A stretch of DNA of 64,000 nt from Hofstenia miamia. Its lineage: Eukaryota > Xenacoelomorpha > Acoela. Each line of letters starts with the position of its first letter. Position 1 is the stretch's first letter. Location: NCBI GenBank assembly GCA_004352715.1, contig SCFE01000023.1, forward strand, positions 1,932,101-1,996,100, written 5' to 3'. A model generated the notes under the pieces. It had not been told where the DNA came from. It worked only from the letters and a program-made list of their open reading frames with translations, and did not search any database. A program made the translations under genes and the position numbers. Below, piece by piece: positions 1 to 11,063 of the stretch.

Positions 1-755
1 AAACATTTGGAATTTTAATAAATACAGCGAATCACAGCCATCCAATATCATACACAAATTTTTCCGTAGCATTCTAATAATTGTTTTTCATATGGCACTA
101 TTTACGCATTGACATGTCGTAATGAGCATTTTACATAGCGACAGATTATAACTATATATTATAGATTTGCTTTATTGAATCTGCACAAAGTCATGACATA
201 TAACAAATTTACAAAATGATTAACTTAAATTTTCGTTTTCGATACAATGTACTCTTTTTCTTATAATTAGTTCAACAAAAAGGCAAAATATAACTTTTTT
301 ATTCTTTCACTTTTAACTTTTTGAATATTAGTTAGCATCTCACTTAAACAGTGTTTAGGATTGTTTTTAATTTTTATATATTCGCGTCTTACTCTATTTT
401 TAAGTAAATCACTAATTATTGAATACGAGTGTACCATATATATATATATATATATATATCTATCGTTTTGTACAGCCCTCCGCACTTTGCATGCTTTTGT
501 ATATATTCTAGATAGATTCCGCGATATGTACATTGTTTTTCACATTTTCAGATATTTTGAGGAAAAAATAAATTTATATACAGAATACCCGCATCTATTC
601 GCGATTCCCCATTAACTATAACACATGTGTTGTACGCATAAAAATGACTTTACGGTACAGTAATACACTATGGGTCACTATACTATACGGTGTTCCTGTA
701 CTTACATTTCTTTTTGATTAAAATATAGTTGCAGTACAAAATTAAAATGTATATA
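1..755. other. AT-rich DNA, no gene seen
   Basis: I see no supportable gene here. The only clear structure is a (TA)n microsatellite at about 436-459. Short open frames across it are microsatellite translations. Confidence 0.6.
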
Positions 756-1429
756 CAGGGTGTAACAGATAAATTCACAATGATCCTATCATCCAACTAT
801 GTAATATCTATTCAAACAATTAAATTAAAATTTGGTAATAAAATAAATATAAGATATATTCTACGTTTGCGTAAAAATTGTAAATCATAATCTTCAAAAA
901 TGAGTCGAGAACAAGACATCCGAGCCGCCATCATTGCTGGACTGCCCGCCGGTAGAACAGTTAGACAAATTGCAGAATTCAATTCTATCCCATTAAGAAC
1001 AGTGTACAACACACAAAGGTATTGAACACCGTTGTAAAGCTTTGGATGGACAGAGTCGCGAGAGGGAGAAACTACGTCTTTCCCATAACTCACATTCTAC
1101 CAATCATGGCTTCGTGAGAATGTTCTTGAATTCTGGGAAAACCAAGTTTGCAATCCGTTGGATCATTATGTATGGGGCGTGTTAGAACGAGATGTTAACA
1201 AAACAGCCCATAACAATATTAGATCGATTATAGCCAGCCTGAACCAACCAATGTCAAATTTATACAAGGAACATGTCGTGGCAGCATGTAGAAGATTTAG
1301 GTCTCGGATCGAAGCAGTGGGTAATGAATGTACCCAGAAAATTATAAAAAGTTATGTACTAAAATAAATTTTTATGCAGTTTTATTTTATTAAATTATTT
1401 TTGCCAGTTATTCCAATTTATCGGTTACA

Positions 1430-1432
<3 letters not shown>
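756..1432 (+). mobile_element. Internally deleted mariner-like DNA transposon
   Basis: The left end after a TA dinucleotide (754-755) reads CAGGGTGTAACAGATAAATT. The right end is its inverted counterpart, sharing GGTGTAAC and GATAAATT in reverse complement near 1411-1432, and is again followed by TA. Between the ends lie the N-terminal and C-terminal pieces of one transposase, so this is a deletion derivative of an autonomous element. TA target sites and CAGGGTG-type ends are typical of Tc1/mariner. The exact right border is blurred because it runs into a (TA)n tract. Confidence 0.75.
900..1367 (+). pseudogene. mariner-type transposase remnant (N- and C-terminal pieces)
   Basis: An ATG at 900 opens 41 codons with the helix-turn-helix start typical of mariner transposases (MSREQDIRAAIIAGLPAGRT, then RQIAEFN and PLRTVY), ending at a stop at 1023. 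The frame resumes at about 1107 with the family C-terminus: QSWLRENVLEFW, then NPLDHYVWGVLERDVNKTAH and CRRFRSRIEAV. The central catalytic domain is missing. The usual PPSSPD motif before NPLD, which carries the last catalytic acid, is also gone by a short deletion. The protein is therefore catalytically dead. Confidence 0.8.
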
Positions 1433-1462
<30 letters not shown>

Positions 1463-1500
1463 NATATATCATATATATGTGTGTATATGTGTGAATGTGT
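1433..1500. repeat. (TA)n microsatellite with single N, grading into TG-rich tract
   Basis: An uninterrupted TA run with one ambiguous base at 1463 is followed by GTGTGTATATGTGTG-type sequence. It abuts the right end of the mariner derivative. Confidence 0.9.
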
Positions 1501-2319
1501 GTTAAGGTAAGTCAATGACAAAAAACGTAATACTAAAAGTTAAATTCTAAGTAGAAATGCTAAACATTATGTTAGAAAATTGAAATACAAGTCTTATGCT
1601 TAAGCTATCATTAAAATACAAATAAATAAGCTTCGCACAAGCAATTAAAATATAACAAAGAAACGGCCCACTTTGAAGTATCCTTTGTAACTAATGATGA
1701 TTGAATATCAGGGAAAAGTTTTATCTGCTTGTTCAAGAACAACGTAACATTTTGAACTTCCGAGAAAACGGAATAAAAATGAAAATGGGAGAAATTATCA
1801 AAGTCCTACAAAACATTTGACGATAATGGAGTGTAAGTGGGGAAGCAGTGTTAATCATTTAGAGACAACATTAAAAATTACTGTCTACAAATCAAGACAA
1901 CGTAAAAATGTGAAAATTCAAATAGAAATGGGAAATTTTAAACCATTAAAAAGGAGGCTGCATATTGTAAGATTCATGAAATTAATAAAAAAATGTAACA
2001 TAAAACAAATTCTGATGGTACTCGTTATGCATATTACACTAAATCTAATATAGAGTATTGTATTTAGGTAGATTTTTTCAGTAATTATAAAGTCGACGAT
2101 TCAATTTTGTAAATATCTTTATTCAAAAAGGTAAATGCTTTCCTATAATCAGAGAAAAATTTTATGTTACTTTCTTGAATTACTAACATAAGTATATCAC
2201 CTATTGTAAAAATTAGTTTTACAATGAACTAAGGCATGGTAAAAACCAAAAAATGATTTTGTAACATCGCTCGGGAACACTAGAAGTACTCAATTTATAC
2301 TTTCACATCCTACAAAAAA
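1501..2319. other. AT-rich DNA, nothing recognised
   Basis: Open frames here are short and of random composition. I see no repeat ends, RNA gene or conserved coding pattern. Confidence 0.5.
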
Positions 2320-2461
2320 TTATTCATATTCAGGCCAAGTCCAGCGCAATGAAAATTCAAATGGGCGCAAAATGCCAGCTCCAATGAGCCAGTACAACAC
2401 ACCACCGATATAGTATCCGAACATATCCACTTTGTAGTTAATCATTGAAAATAGTACTGTA
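2320..2461 (-). CDS. Possible terminal exon of an unrecognised membrane protein
   Basis: On the minus strand a good acceptor (ending ..CTTCTAG, ag at 2463-2462) opens a 46-codon frame ending in TAA at 2322-2320. The encoded tail has a hydrophobic, aromatic, glycine-rich helix (GYYIGGVLYWLIGAGI) followed by LRPFEFSLRWTWPEYE. This looks like the last membrane segment plus a short polar tail, and its composition is unlike the surrounding AT-rich noise. The reading frame needs two bases from an upstream exon, whereas the nearest CSTF2 exon ends in phase 0. It is therefore not a simple continuation of CSTF2. I do not recognise the family. It could be a chance open frame, or the end of a gene interleaved or misassembled here. 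Confidence 0.4.
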
Positions 2462-2795
2462 CTAGAAGTTGTAATAATAAACTGTTTGACACATTTAATA
2501 AATTTATATTAAGTAAGAAATTGCATTTGCAACCTCATACAATGACATTTTCCTATAGTACGATAGGCTAGCTCGTTTTTATATGCAAAACACAAAAAGT
2601 CAATTTTCAATTTAAAAAACAGCACGGGTTAATACTGTATAATATTAATGGACTTTATAATTGAAGGAGTTCTTCTAAAATCAAATACAAATAGTCTTAG
2701 AAATAGGAAACATTATAAAGTATTAAAATTTCAAGCAAATTTGATAGAAAGAACAAACTAAAAAACCCATTCTATACCAGACTTGAAATATTTAC

Positions 2796-5503
2796 CATTG
2801 CAGTTTTTGGATCAACGATTTTCATCACAACCTGAGCTTGAAGAAGAGCATATGATAGCTGGGGATTCTGTAGAAGCATTGTTTGCGCTTCCTGTGGATT
2901 ATTGCGAATGCAGGCCTAAAAATATACAAAACATTCAATTTCGTTTGAAACTAAAGTTCTATGAAAAACCATTTTGAACTGAAGTTTTCAACTAAAATAA
3001 AATTGATACTCGTGGCAAGTTCAAAACTTGAAATTTAAAGTCATTGTTAATTTGTACATTTACCACTAAAATTAAAATGAAAATGTGGGCAACAAAAGAC
3101 GGGTTCCAGTGAAATATTTATCAAGTCAATCTGTTAATCCGATTCGGGGGTTCGCTAAAACTAACTAGCCCTCTAGTGTTTCATTCATAACTCCAGGAAA
3201 AACAAATACTTTTGCTTGAAATTTTTGGACTTTTAATATATATGTATTACACACATTTCTGCCAAATTTTCGGAGGTGGCGATCTGTACTCCTGAAAATA
3301 TGAACATTTTGTCAGGGCTAAATGACGGGAATTCTAAAATCTACCTACTACAAATTACTGCTAATTTCTTGGAGATGGCTAAAATATAAATGGTTTGAAG
3401 TATTTTCGGTCTATTTCTGTACAATAAACCCATAGAGACACCACTGGGTGGATAACATAAAAAAGCTATCGTCACTATCGTAATCTGAACGATGTAACAG
3501 AAATATAATTTCACATCATAGTATACTTGCATACTCAACATTATGTTGTTTGCACCATTAGTTCGGAAGATAATAAGGGTGGGTAGTCTTACCCATGTCC
3601 CTGAATAGGTGTAACGGGGAGCCCCCTCCCCATATCAATAACTGGTTGGCGAATCGTGCATTGAAGCGCAAATTCAATTGCAGTTTGAGGAAAAAAAAGT
3701 TCACAATTTGCAATAGAAATTATGCCTCCCATCTATAATAGGAAAGATACACCAACTTGCTCACTTTGACCCGGGAGTCTGCACCCATATCAACAATCGA
3801 TGTTAAGTCATTTCTCTGATCCTGTCTCTCTTTCCTGGTCCACATGCCACCTCCCTGCTGATTCGCCTATGTGATATCGTCGTCAACGCACATGATGTTT
3901 CCCTCATGCTTATGTCCTTCAAGTTGTCTAGTCCTTGCTATCCTGACGGCGTCCCATGTTTTGTAATTCACGAAACCTCCTCAACTCTTTCCATCCATTT
4001 AAAGCATCTCTTCTCCTACATTTGCTCCTCTAAGCGTTTCACGCCTTGCAGGAAAACATCTTGGATCTCTCCGCTGTTAAAATCCAATCAGGTTCCATCC
4101 TTCAAGTCACTTCTTATCGCCCTATAGCTATTCTTTCTTTCTCGGCTGTCAATCATCTTTGAGCGCATTGTCTTTTGTTGCGTGTTTGTTAAAATTCGTC
4201 ACGTCATCTCCTCTTCTCAGCATGGTAACCTTCCAGGTTGTTCTACCATCACTAACTTGCTCACTTTGATTGAAAACGGTTATTTTCACTCGGATCTTAA
4301 TGATCCTGGTTGCATTATCTTTCTTGACATTTCTCCAGCTTTTGATCGGCTTCCTTATTCTTTTTCTTGGCAAATTACGTGTATTTGGCTTTGACGTTGA
4401 CGTCATCGAACGCTACCAGTCTTAACTGTCCAATAGTCGTCAGTTTGTCAAAATCAACTAGTCTATTTCTTCTCCTATGGCCTTGTCGTTAATGATGCTC
4501 CTCAAGGTTCTGTTTGCTGTTCTCTTCCATTTTTTAAATTAATGCAGGTAGAAAATTTTTGTTTTAAAATACTAAACTAATAAGGTAACATGCGGTTAGT
4601 TTTTGATTATTGTATCTAGCACAAATGGAATTTGAATGTGTTTTTACTCAAACAGTTATTTGTCTTTGAAAAACAACTTTTAAATTTAAGAAACGACGAA
4701 AAATTGTTGCAACAAAATAAATTTGAAAATTGCCTTTCCTTTTATAATTAAATTATAAGTAGAAAAAGTAGAAAGAAACCTTCATTTGCTTCATTAATTC
4801 AAACATCTGTTCTGGTGGCAAACTTGCAACTGCTCGACTAATGGCTTCAGGAGCTTCCGATGGCTCAACAGGGTCACCATACGGACTCTGAACATATTGC
4901 GCTAATAGTGGTAATACATTTAAACAATACCTCTTCAGTTTTTCCAGTAACTGCTTGAGCCAATAATCTTAGCTCTTCTTTACTTTTTTCGCTAGTGGCA
5001 TGGTCAACGCGAAGCACACGACCATTGATATCATAGTTATTTAAATTCCGCATTGCACTCTGCGCAGTTTCTTGATCTGGATATTCTGCAAACCCATACC
5101 CTTTTGGTTTGCCAGTCTCTTTGTCATAAACCATCCTAATATATAATGAGTTTAATGAAAAGAAAACAAATACAAACTTGAAGCTGAGAACGGGGCCAAC
5201 TTGAGAAAATATCTCACGTAACATTTCTTCTGTAACATCATAAGGAATATTTCCAACTAGTATAAAAAATTAAATAGATAATTCGAAAAATGGCCATTAT
5301 CATGGCATTAGATATAATATTTTAGTAATATTGAAAATATATTTGAGAGAAGTGGATAGTTTGAAATTACAAAAAAATATACCAAAAACAGAACGTAGAG
5401 ATTTTTCTGTGGCAGGATCTAATAATTTTCCTTGGGTAGCAGCCTGAATTGCCTTTATTTGTTGAGTTGTTAAGACTGACCTGGGATCAGCTGGATTGCT
5501 CAT
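2796..5503 (-). CDS. CSTF2: Cleavage stimulation factor subunit 2 (CstF-64), 5' five exons
   Basis: This is the RNA-binding subunit of cleavage stimulation factor. It binds the GU-rich element downstream of the poly(A) site in nuclear pre-mRNA 3'-end formation. Five minus-strand exons join in frame through GT-AG introns: 5503-5383, 5256-5178, 5135-4931, 4887-4780 and 2915-2796 (633 nt, 211 codons). Residues about 38-115 form one RRM with RNP2 VFVGNI (39-44) and RNP1 KGYGFAEY (78-85). The CSTF2 hinge signatures follow: SPYGD near 136, [15 protein letters not shown], and [20 protein letters not shown] in the last exon. The ATG at 5503 is preceded by a likely acceptor (5506-5505), so a 5' UTR intron is possible. 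About 39 residues precede the RRM, some 20 more than I recall for vertebrates. The 1.86-kb fourth intron holds an opposite-strand LINE fragment. Exons for the rest of the hinge, the Pro/Gly-rich region and the C-terminal helix bundle were not found toward position 1. The gene is either cut by assembly or has very long introns. Confidence 0.93.
2916..3839. other. CSTF2 intron 4, distal part; no feature
   Basis: This is intronic AT-rich DNA between the last visible CSTF2 exon and the intronic LINE fragment. I find no coding pattern on either strand. Confidence 0.6.
3840..4535 (+). pseudogene. Decayed LINE reverse-transcriptase fragment in CSTF2 intron
   Basis: Three plus-strand frames together read as a non-LTR RT. 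The pieces are [15 protein letters not shown] (the fingers S-GPDGIP motif), WISPLLKS, a Y-RPIA-like stretch near 4110, and [18 protein letters not shown] (the QHGF-GRST motif). These are followed by [14 protein letters not shown] (the first catalytic region, where the usual FDFSKAFD has become SPAFD) and DAPQGSVC (the GVPQGS motif). Several frameshifts and stops separate them, and the match ends before the YADD box. The insertion is antisense to CSTF2. The wording resembles Jockey/R1-like rather than the 6-9.8 kb LINE, so it is a different family. Confidence 0.75.
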
Positions 5504-5639
5504 TCTAAAAGTACAAAGCGTGCTAATAATATATTTATGCAACTACATTATTTAAAGCCAAAATAAATTTATAATAAACACGGCATATACAGTAATAGTA
5601 ATAATAATAAAAGATTAGTCTTGTGAAAGCAAACTTTTT

Positions 5640-5880
5640 TATAAAAATAGCAGAATGTATATTTATGCAACGCGTTCACGCTAGCTATAAATTGGATTTT
5701 ACTAATTGTAAATAAAATGTAGAAATAAATATGAATCTGGAGAACAAAGTTTAAAATTCTATTTAAGAATCAACAAGGACTTGATTTGCACTAAAATACA
5801 TAGATTTAAATGACTATACCTTAATATTTTGTAATGCTTAATAATAGTTAATTATTTATTGTTATTATACAGATTAATTA
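5640..5880. repeat. Dispersed non-coding repeat R1, partial copy
   Basis: The sequence ATTTATGCAACGCGTTCACG at about 5671 recurs as a near-identical stretch near 48367. The later stretch (AATAAAATGTAGAAATAAAT, then ACTTGATTTGCACTAAAATA) matches 10375-10510 and 15850-15935. No coding capacity is visible. It ends just before the LINE ORF1 start, so it could be flanking repeat or part of an untranslated region. Confidence 0.6.
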
Positions 5881-5891
5881 GTTTTAGTAAT

Positions 5892-6531
5892 GTCACGTAA
5901 TCAAAAAGAAGGAAGTCACCATGAAGTAGAATGTACTTCCAAGGATTGTCCTTGCTGGGTAAATATTTGGGTTCCCAAATGAGTTTCGAGGAATTTTTTG
6001 ACAGGGAATTTTTTTGTGGATTCTGTGCTGCTGAGAAGGTCCAACAGCTTGAAGAAAAACTACGTCAAAAACAATATTAAATTTGATTTTGGAGTAGAGA
6101 AGCTCGAACAGTATGGCCGTAGAGATAATGTGAGGATTTCTGGGATTCCGTTTAGACAAGGTGAGGACATCTACAAAGTGGTAAGAGACGCAGTGAGTAA
6201 ATGCGTGAAGATCAATGTAGAGGACATCTCAGTTTGTCATAGATTGCCAACTAGGAACGGTGAATGCCCTACTATCATAGCGAAGTTTGTGAGGAGAGAA
6301 GTGAAACATGATTTGATGAGAAATAAGCGGAAATCAGAACAGGGAGTGTTTTTTAACAATGATTGTACCAGTTTAAGGTTTAGAATTACATCGCAGTTGA
6401 GAAAGATGGAGGCGATCAAAAAAGTGTGGACCAATGAAGAGAAGATTTGCGTCATAGATTCCAAAGATCGCAGGAAGAACTACAGTTTAGAGGATTTTTA
6501 TAGTTTATATCCCCAGTTTTTTTTTAAATAA
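5892..6531 (+). pseudogene. LINE ORF1: PHD-like zinc finger, coiled coil and RRM-like domain
   Basis: Translation starts at ATG 5892 (MSRNQKEGSHHEVECTSKDC). This gives the first cysteine ligands and a tryptophan (CPCW) of a PHD-type finger, then a stop. The finger continues in another frame at about 5979 (MSFEEFFDREFFCGFC) and runs into a short coiled coil, VQQLEEKLRQK. A second shift leads to the long frame from about 6058 to 6531. That part carries the L1/CR1 ORF1-type RNA-binding domain: VEKLEQYGRRDNVRISGIP, a CHRLPTR motif and PTIIAKFVRREVK. The protein probably coats the element RNA as a nucleic-acid chaperone. At least two frameshifts mean this copy makes no intact ORF1p unless they are sequence errors. 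Confidence 0.75.
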
Positions 6532-6646
6532 TGAATATATAAATAGCTCTAAACAAAATTTTAAGACTGAAACTTGCAAAATAACTAATAGATTATTTCA
6601 TAAGTCAAATTTAAAAATATGTCACATAAATGTAAGGTCGTTAAAT

Positions 6647-9604
6647 ATGAATTTTGAATCTGTAGAAGCTTTTATCGGTACTAACTCTAATCTTTCAGCT
6701 TTATGTCTAACTGAGACATGGATTAAAGAAAATGACGACTTAGGAATTTATCATATTGAAAATTTCCATCCTTTAATTTCAAAACCTAGGTTAAAAAAGA
6801 AAGGCCGTGGTGTAGCAATTTACTTGGCCAAATCAATTAATTATGAAATTCTAGACGTAAATTATATATCAGAANTGTCTAACTGAGACATGGATTAAAG
6901 AAAATGACGACTTAGGAATTTATCATATTGAAAATTTCCATCTTTTAATTTCAAAACCTAGGTTAAAAAAAAAGGCGGTGATGTAGCAATCTACTTGGCC
7001 AAATCAATTAATTATGAAATTCTAGACGTAAATTATATATCAGAATGCATAGTATGTAGTTGTAAATTACCAAACTCTCTTAGCTTTAATATATGGGTCA
7101 TATACAATCCGCCAAACAATGACACGTACAATTTCATTTCAAACTTTGATAATTTTCTTGATGATCGCAACAAAACAAGATCTCCATGTATCATTATGGG
7201 AGATTTTAACATTGATACTCTAATAGCAACACCCATTAGTGATTCATATTTACAATGTATATCTGCAAATAACTTTAAATTTCTATTAAATGACGTTACT
7301 CGGCCACACAATAACAATGGCTCGTGTTTAGATCATATAATTACAAATTTTAAAATGGACGACATTGTTTCTGTTGATTTACTTAACGATATGTTTACTG
7401 ATCATATTCCTATATCTATAACATGTAGAACTGATTATAAATGCAATAAAAAGACATTGATTTCATATTATTCATTCTTGTTTTCTAATGAAAAACTATT
7501 GCATTGCATGTTTCTTTTAATGCAGCGATTTAAAGGTATACACATAACCAGTTTTTCAAATGCTAATATGATATATTCTAAATTCCTTGATATATTACAA
7601 AAAACAATTGAAAAATTTAAGATTGTTAAATTCAAAAAAGATTATTCTATAAACTTCATAAATAATTCAGTAAAAAATTTAGTAACAAAACGAAATTTAG
7701 CTTATAGGAAATTTAAACAAAATAAATGTACAAAAAACTTTAACGGTTTTTTGCATTATAGAAATAAAGTGGTATCTAGAGTACGAAACATTAAACGAAA
7801 ATATTATACTAATAAAATTAATACTGTATTAAAGGGTTCAAAGCAATTCTATTCTATTTTGAATAATATAACAGGAAGCAAAAATAAGCATGCTAATAAA
7901 AATTATATCAATTGTACTGAATTCAACAACTATTTTGTAAATGTTGGATCTTCCTTGGCAAAAAATATACCGCCAAGTTTGAATTCATACCAAACTGACA
8001 TTAATAATCCTGATTCCATCTTTTTCAACCCTATAACAAGTATAGAATTACAAAAAGTTATTGAAAATATTAAATCGAAGTCATCAACTGGTTTTGATGG
8101 TATATCATCTAAAGTAATTAAAGCTTTATCACCAATACTTTTAAATCCGTTGACAGATATATTTAATCTTTGCATACAAACCTCCGTATTTCCAGAAAAA
8201 ATGAAAATAGCTAAGATCATACCTATACATAAAAGAGGAAATAAATGCAAACCTTCAAATTATAGACCAATTTCACTATTACCTGTTTTTAGCAAAATTT
8301 TTGAAAGACTTATATACAATAGATTAGTTAGTTATGTAAACAAACATAAATTAATCAATTCTAATCAATTTGGGTTTAGAAAAAAGCACAATACCACTTT
8401 AGCATTAATGAAATTTGTTGAAACTGTAAGAAATTTAAAAGATCAAAAACTCTTTTCGTCTTGCGTTTTTATTGACTTAAAAAAAGCATTTGACACTATT
8501 GACCATAAATTATTATTAAATAAGCTAAATAACTTTGGTGTAAGGGGCCATATATTCAAACTATTTGAAAGTTATCTTAATCAGCGTTATCAATACGTTT
8601 GTGACGACTCTAATAAATCTTACATGAAAGAGATAAAATATGGTGTACCTCAAGGATCGATTTTAGGACCATTTCTGTTTTTATTATATATTAATGACTT
8701 ACCAAGTCATTTAAATGTATCGACTACTCTTTTTGCTGATGATACAAATCTCCATTCTGATTCTCATGATAAACAAATATTGTTTAACAATTTACAGCTG
8801 AATTTAGATACACTACAGGATTGGCTTTGCTATAACAAACTTTCATTAAACTGTGAAAAAACGATGCAACTAAATTTCTTTAAGGAGACCGAGGGATTGC
8901 AGCGGCTTGAAGTATCTGGTTATGAATTAAAAATTTGTGAATCCTACAAATATTTAGGAATTATAGTAGACAAGTATTTGACTTTTGCTAATCATATTTC
9001 CGAATTGTGTAAGAAACTATCTAAATTATGTGGTGGTGGTATGTTAATGAAATTGAGACATTTTGTGCAAAAACATGTAACGTTAAACTATTACAATACT
9101 TACATTTTACCTATAATTCAATATGGAGTATTGATATATGGTGGTACTACTTATAACACATTACTGCCTATTTTCAAAATTCAAAAAAAGATAATAAGAA
9201 TAATTAATTTTAAACATTCGAAAGATTCGACAAAACAGTTGTTTTTGGATAGTGATATACTCAATATATATGAATTATACATATTTGAACTACTAAAGCA
9301 CATAATAAAAATACAAAGAAAAGATTACCCGATGGAATTTAACTATTTCAATAAAATTAATCACACATATAATACTAGGGCTAAATTAAAAAACCAAACT
9401 TCAATAAAACAGCATAACTCTATGCTACAAAGATATTCTCTTCAAGTTAGGGGAAGTAAGATATGGAATTATATAAATTCTAGGGCATTAATTAGTTGTA
9501 ATATAGATAAAATATCTGAAAACGAATGTAATAGGTTCTTGAACAATATAAAAAGTAAAGTAATACAAGGAAATACTAATCTAATTGATTTAATATTCAA
9601 ATAA
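6647..9604 (+). CDS. LINE ORF2: APE endonuclease-reverse transcriptase
   Basis: This enzyme nicks target DNA and copies the element RNA by target-primed reverse transcription. APE motifs in order are HINVRSL (about 6619-6639), LTETWI, GRGVAIY, GDFNID (about 7199), SCLDHIITN and FTDHIPI. RT motifs are KIIPIHKRG, NYRPISLLPVFSKIFERLIY, NQFGFRKKHNTTLAL, FIDLKKAFDTIDH, GVPQGSILGP and the catalytic FADDT (about 8730). A thumb and a C-terminal region ending RGSKIWNYIN follow, then the stop at 9602-9604. The first ATG is at 6647, but the frame is open from 6491 and the essential Asn of HINVRSL lies before that ATG. Initiation therefore probably involves ORF1 (see findings). The frame is split only by the single-N duplication at 6875. 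Otherwise all catalytic residues are present. Confidence 0.85.
6875..7044. other. Single-N join with duplicated segment (assembly artefact)
   Basis: Sequence about 6706-6874 of the endonuclease recurs almost exactly at 6876-7044 after one N. There are two small differences, including a one-base change in a homopolymer. The frame is coherent if one copy is ignored. Two overlapping contig ends were probably joined without being merged. Confidence 0.8.
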
Positions 9605-9839
9605 TAATTTAAATGTCATGGGTAATACAAATGAGCACCACTAGTGCTCAAAAATTATTCTTTCTAAACATAGTAACAATAAATTATAAAAAAACTAAAA
9701 ATAATAAATAAAAATAACAAGTTAATGCACAAATAATCTGGGGATCTTTAGCATTGTAAAGTGTATTTGTTTTTATTTTTTGTAAGTGTTTAGATAAATA
9801 TACATCATTCATTCATCTGTAATATTATCTGAATTGAAA

Positions 9840-10560
9840 CAATCTCCTTAAGGCTTACAACACAATAACCAACAGATTATAATGTCAAAAGGAGATATTT
9901 CATTAAATCTGCTAAGCAATGAGTATTTGTTGAGTAACACATAATTGAATAATCCGTTAATTGAAAAAATATCAAAATTGATTTCTTTATAATTATGTAA
10001 AGATGAACTGCATGCAAAACAAGTGAAATTGCGCAGCTTTTTATTATAGCTTTATGAGGAATCAGTTAACTACATAAGCAATGACACAAACGTAAATTAA
10101 AAAAGGCGATCTCACGTTTTGAATCAATTTGTACATATTGGGTTCTCGCACTACTGATTCAATTATGAAAGGCTCTGTTAAGTTCCACATACATGTTCAA
10201 TATAAGTATTGAAATATATAATTCTATGCGCTATGCTTAATGTATAAAACCCTGAGTAATTTATTTGAATTTTCAGAAAAATTCGCATAGTAATTGCTCC
10301 CAGTTGATGCTGTACATCCGCACTATACATTAGCGAATTTTTAAACTGTATACATCACAGTCACGGTTTTACAAATAAAATGTGAAATAAATACAAATCA
10401 GGCGAACAACATCTCTGAAAATGCAAAACGGTTGCAATGTAGAAAAGTTCCAATATATTTAAAGATTTCAAGTAAGAAAGACTTGATTTACACTAAAAAT
10501 GTATAGATTTGCAATTTATTTAATAATAGATAAAAATTATTTATTAATAATGATGACCTA
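9840..10560. repeat. Dispersed non-coding repeat R1, long copy
   Basis: From about 9885 to 10345 this aligns to 46480-46930 with scattered mismatches. Shared blocks include AAAAAAGGCGAT, CGTTTTGAATCAATTTG and CTGTACATCCGCA. The right part (about 10375-10560) is also shared with 5690-5880 and 15850-15960. No open frame is conserved, and I could not define ends or target duplications. It lies between the LINE 3' tail and the MULE. Confidence 0.65.
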
Positions 10561-10632
10561 AATTAATATCTATTCGCCCTATTATCTACATTGTCGTATT
10601 ACATTTAGTGCATTCCATTTAGAATTCTTAAT

Positions 10633-10690
10633 CGGTAGCTGTAAATGGTGCACACAACTTGTTTATGCAAACAACTTTGACATGTTAAAT
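10633..10690 (+). repeat. MULE left terminal inverted repeat
   Basis: It pairs with 14597-14654. The match is strongest over the outer 45 bases, including CACACAACTTGTTTATGC, and weakens inward around ACATG. The outermost base differs (C here, G in the reverse complement of the right end). Confidence 0.85.
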
Positions 10691-11063
10691 TTAGGCATGT
10701 TAAAATTAACTTCTCATTTGTCAATTAGTTAAATGTGTCCCTTAGGTAAATGTAAAATTTATATATTAGGTTTTCCCTAAATAATAGATCAACTTTTAAT
10801 GAAAATTAATATTTTTTATAAGTCATTTATACAGTGGTCATTCTCATTATATAGTTTTAAATTTGAAATTACATAACTGTGCATGTGCACCAATTTTAGT
10901 GATCAGGATTCAGGAATGCTCTGCAAGAATATACATATATGTTTTAAGTTAAAGGGCATGTCAATTATCTATGGTTTTCATACAATTTTTAATTTTGAAT
11001 TAGATTTATTCATATCGATTTGCTCAAATAACTAAGTAATTATTTTTAGTTCTGTATTCCATT

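Larger units (their letters stand above)
5892..9818 (+). mobile_element. Non-LTR retrotransposon (CR1/L2/Jockey group), near full length
   Basis: This two-ORF LINE carries a PHD-like finger plus RRM-like ORF1, an ORF2 with apurinic endonuclease and reverse transcriptase, and a 3' UTR. It ends in a short CATTCATTCATC tandem tail rather than poly(A). A second, 5'-truncated copy at 20588-21500 shares the same 3' UTR and ends in a (TTCTCA)-type tail, which fixes the 3' end. The 5' border is uncertain because only ORF1 marks it. PHD fingers in ORF1 are known from CR1-like elements. The apparent breaks are frameshifts in ORF1 and a duplicated segment around the single N at 6875. Confidence 0.88.

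Noticed and set aside
4149-4406. Minus-strand frame in the CSTF2 intron
   Set aside because: It is antisense to the LINE reverse-transcriptase fragment and has no protein-like pattern.
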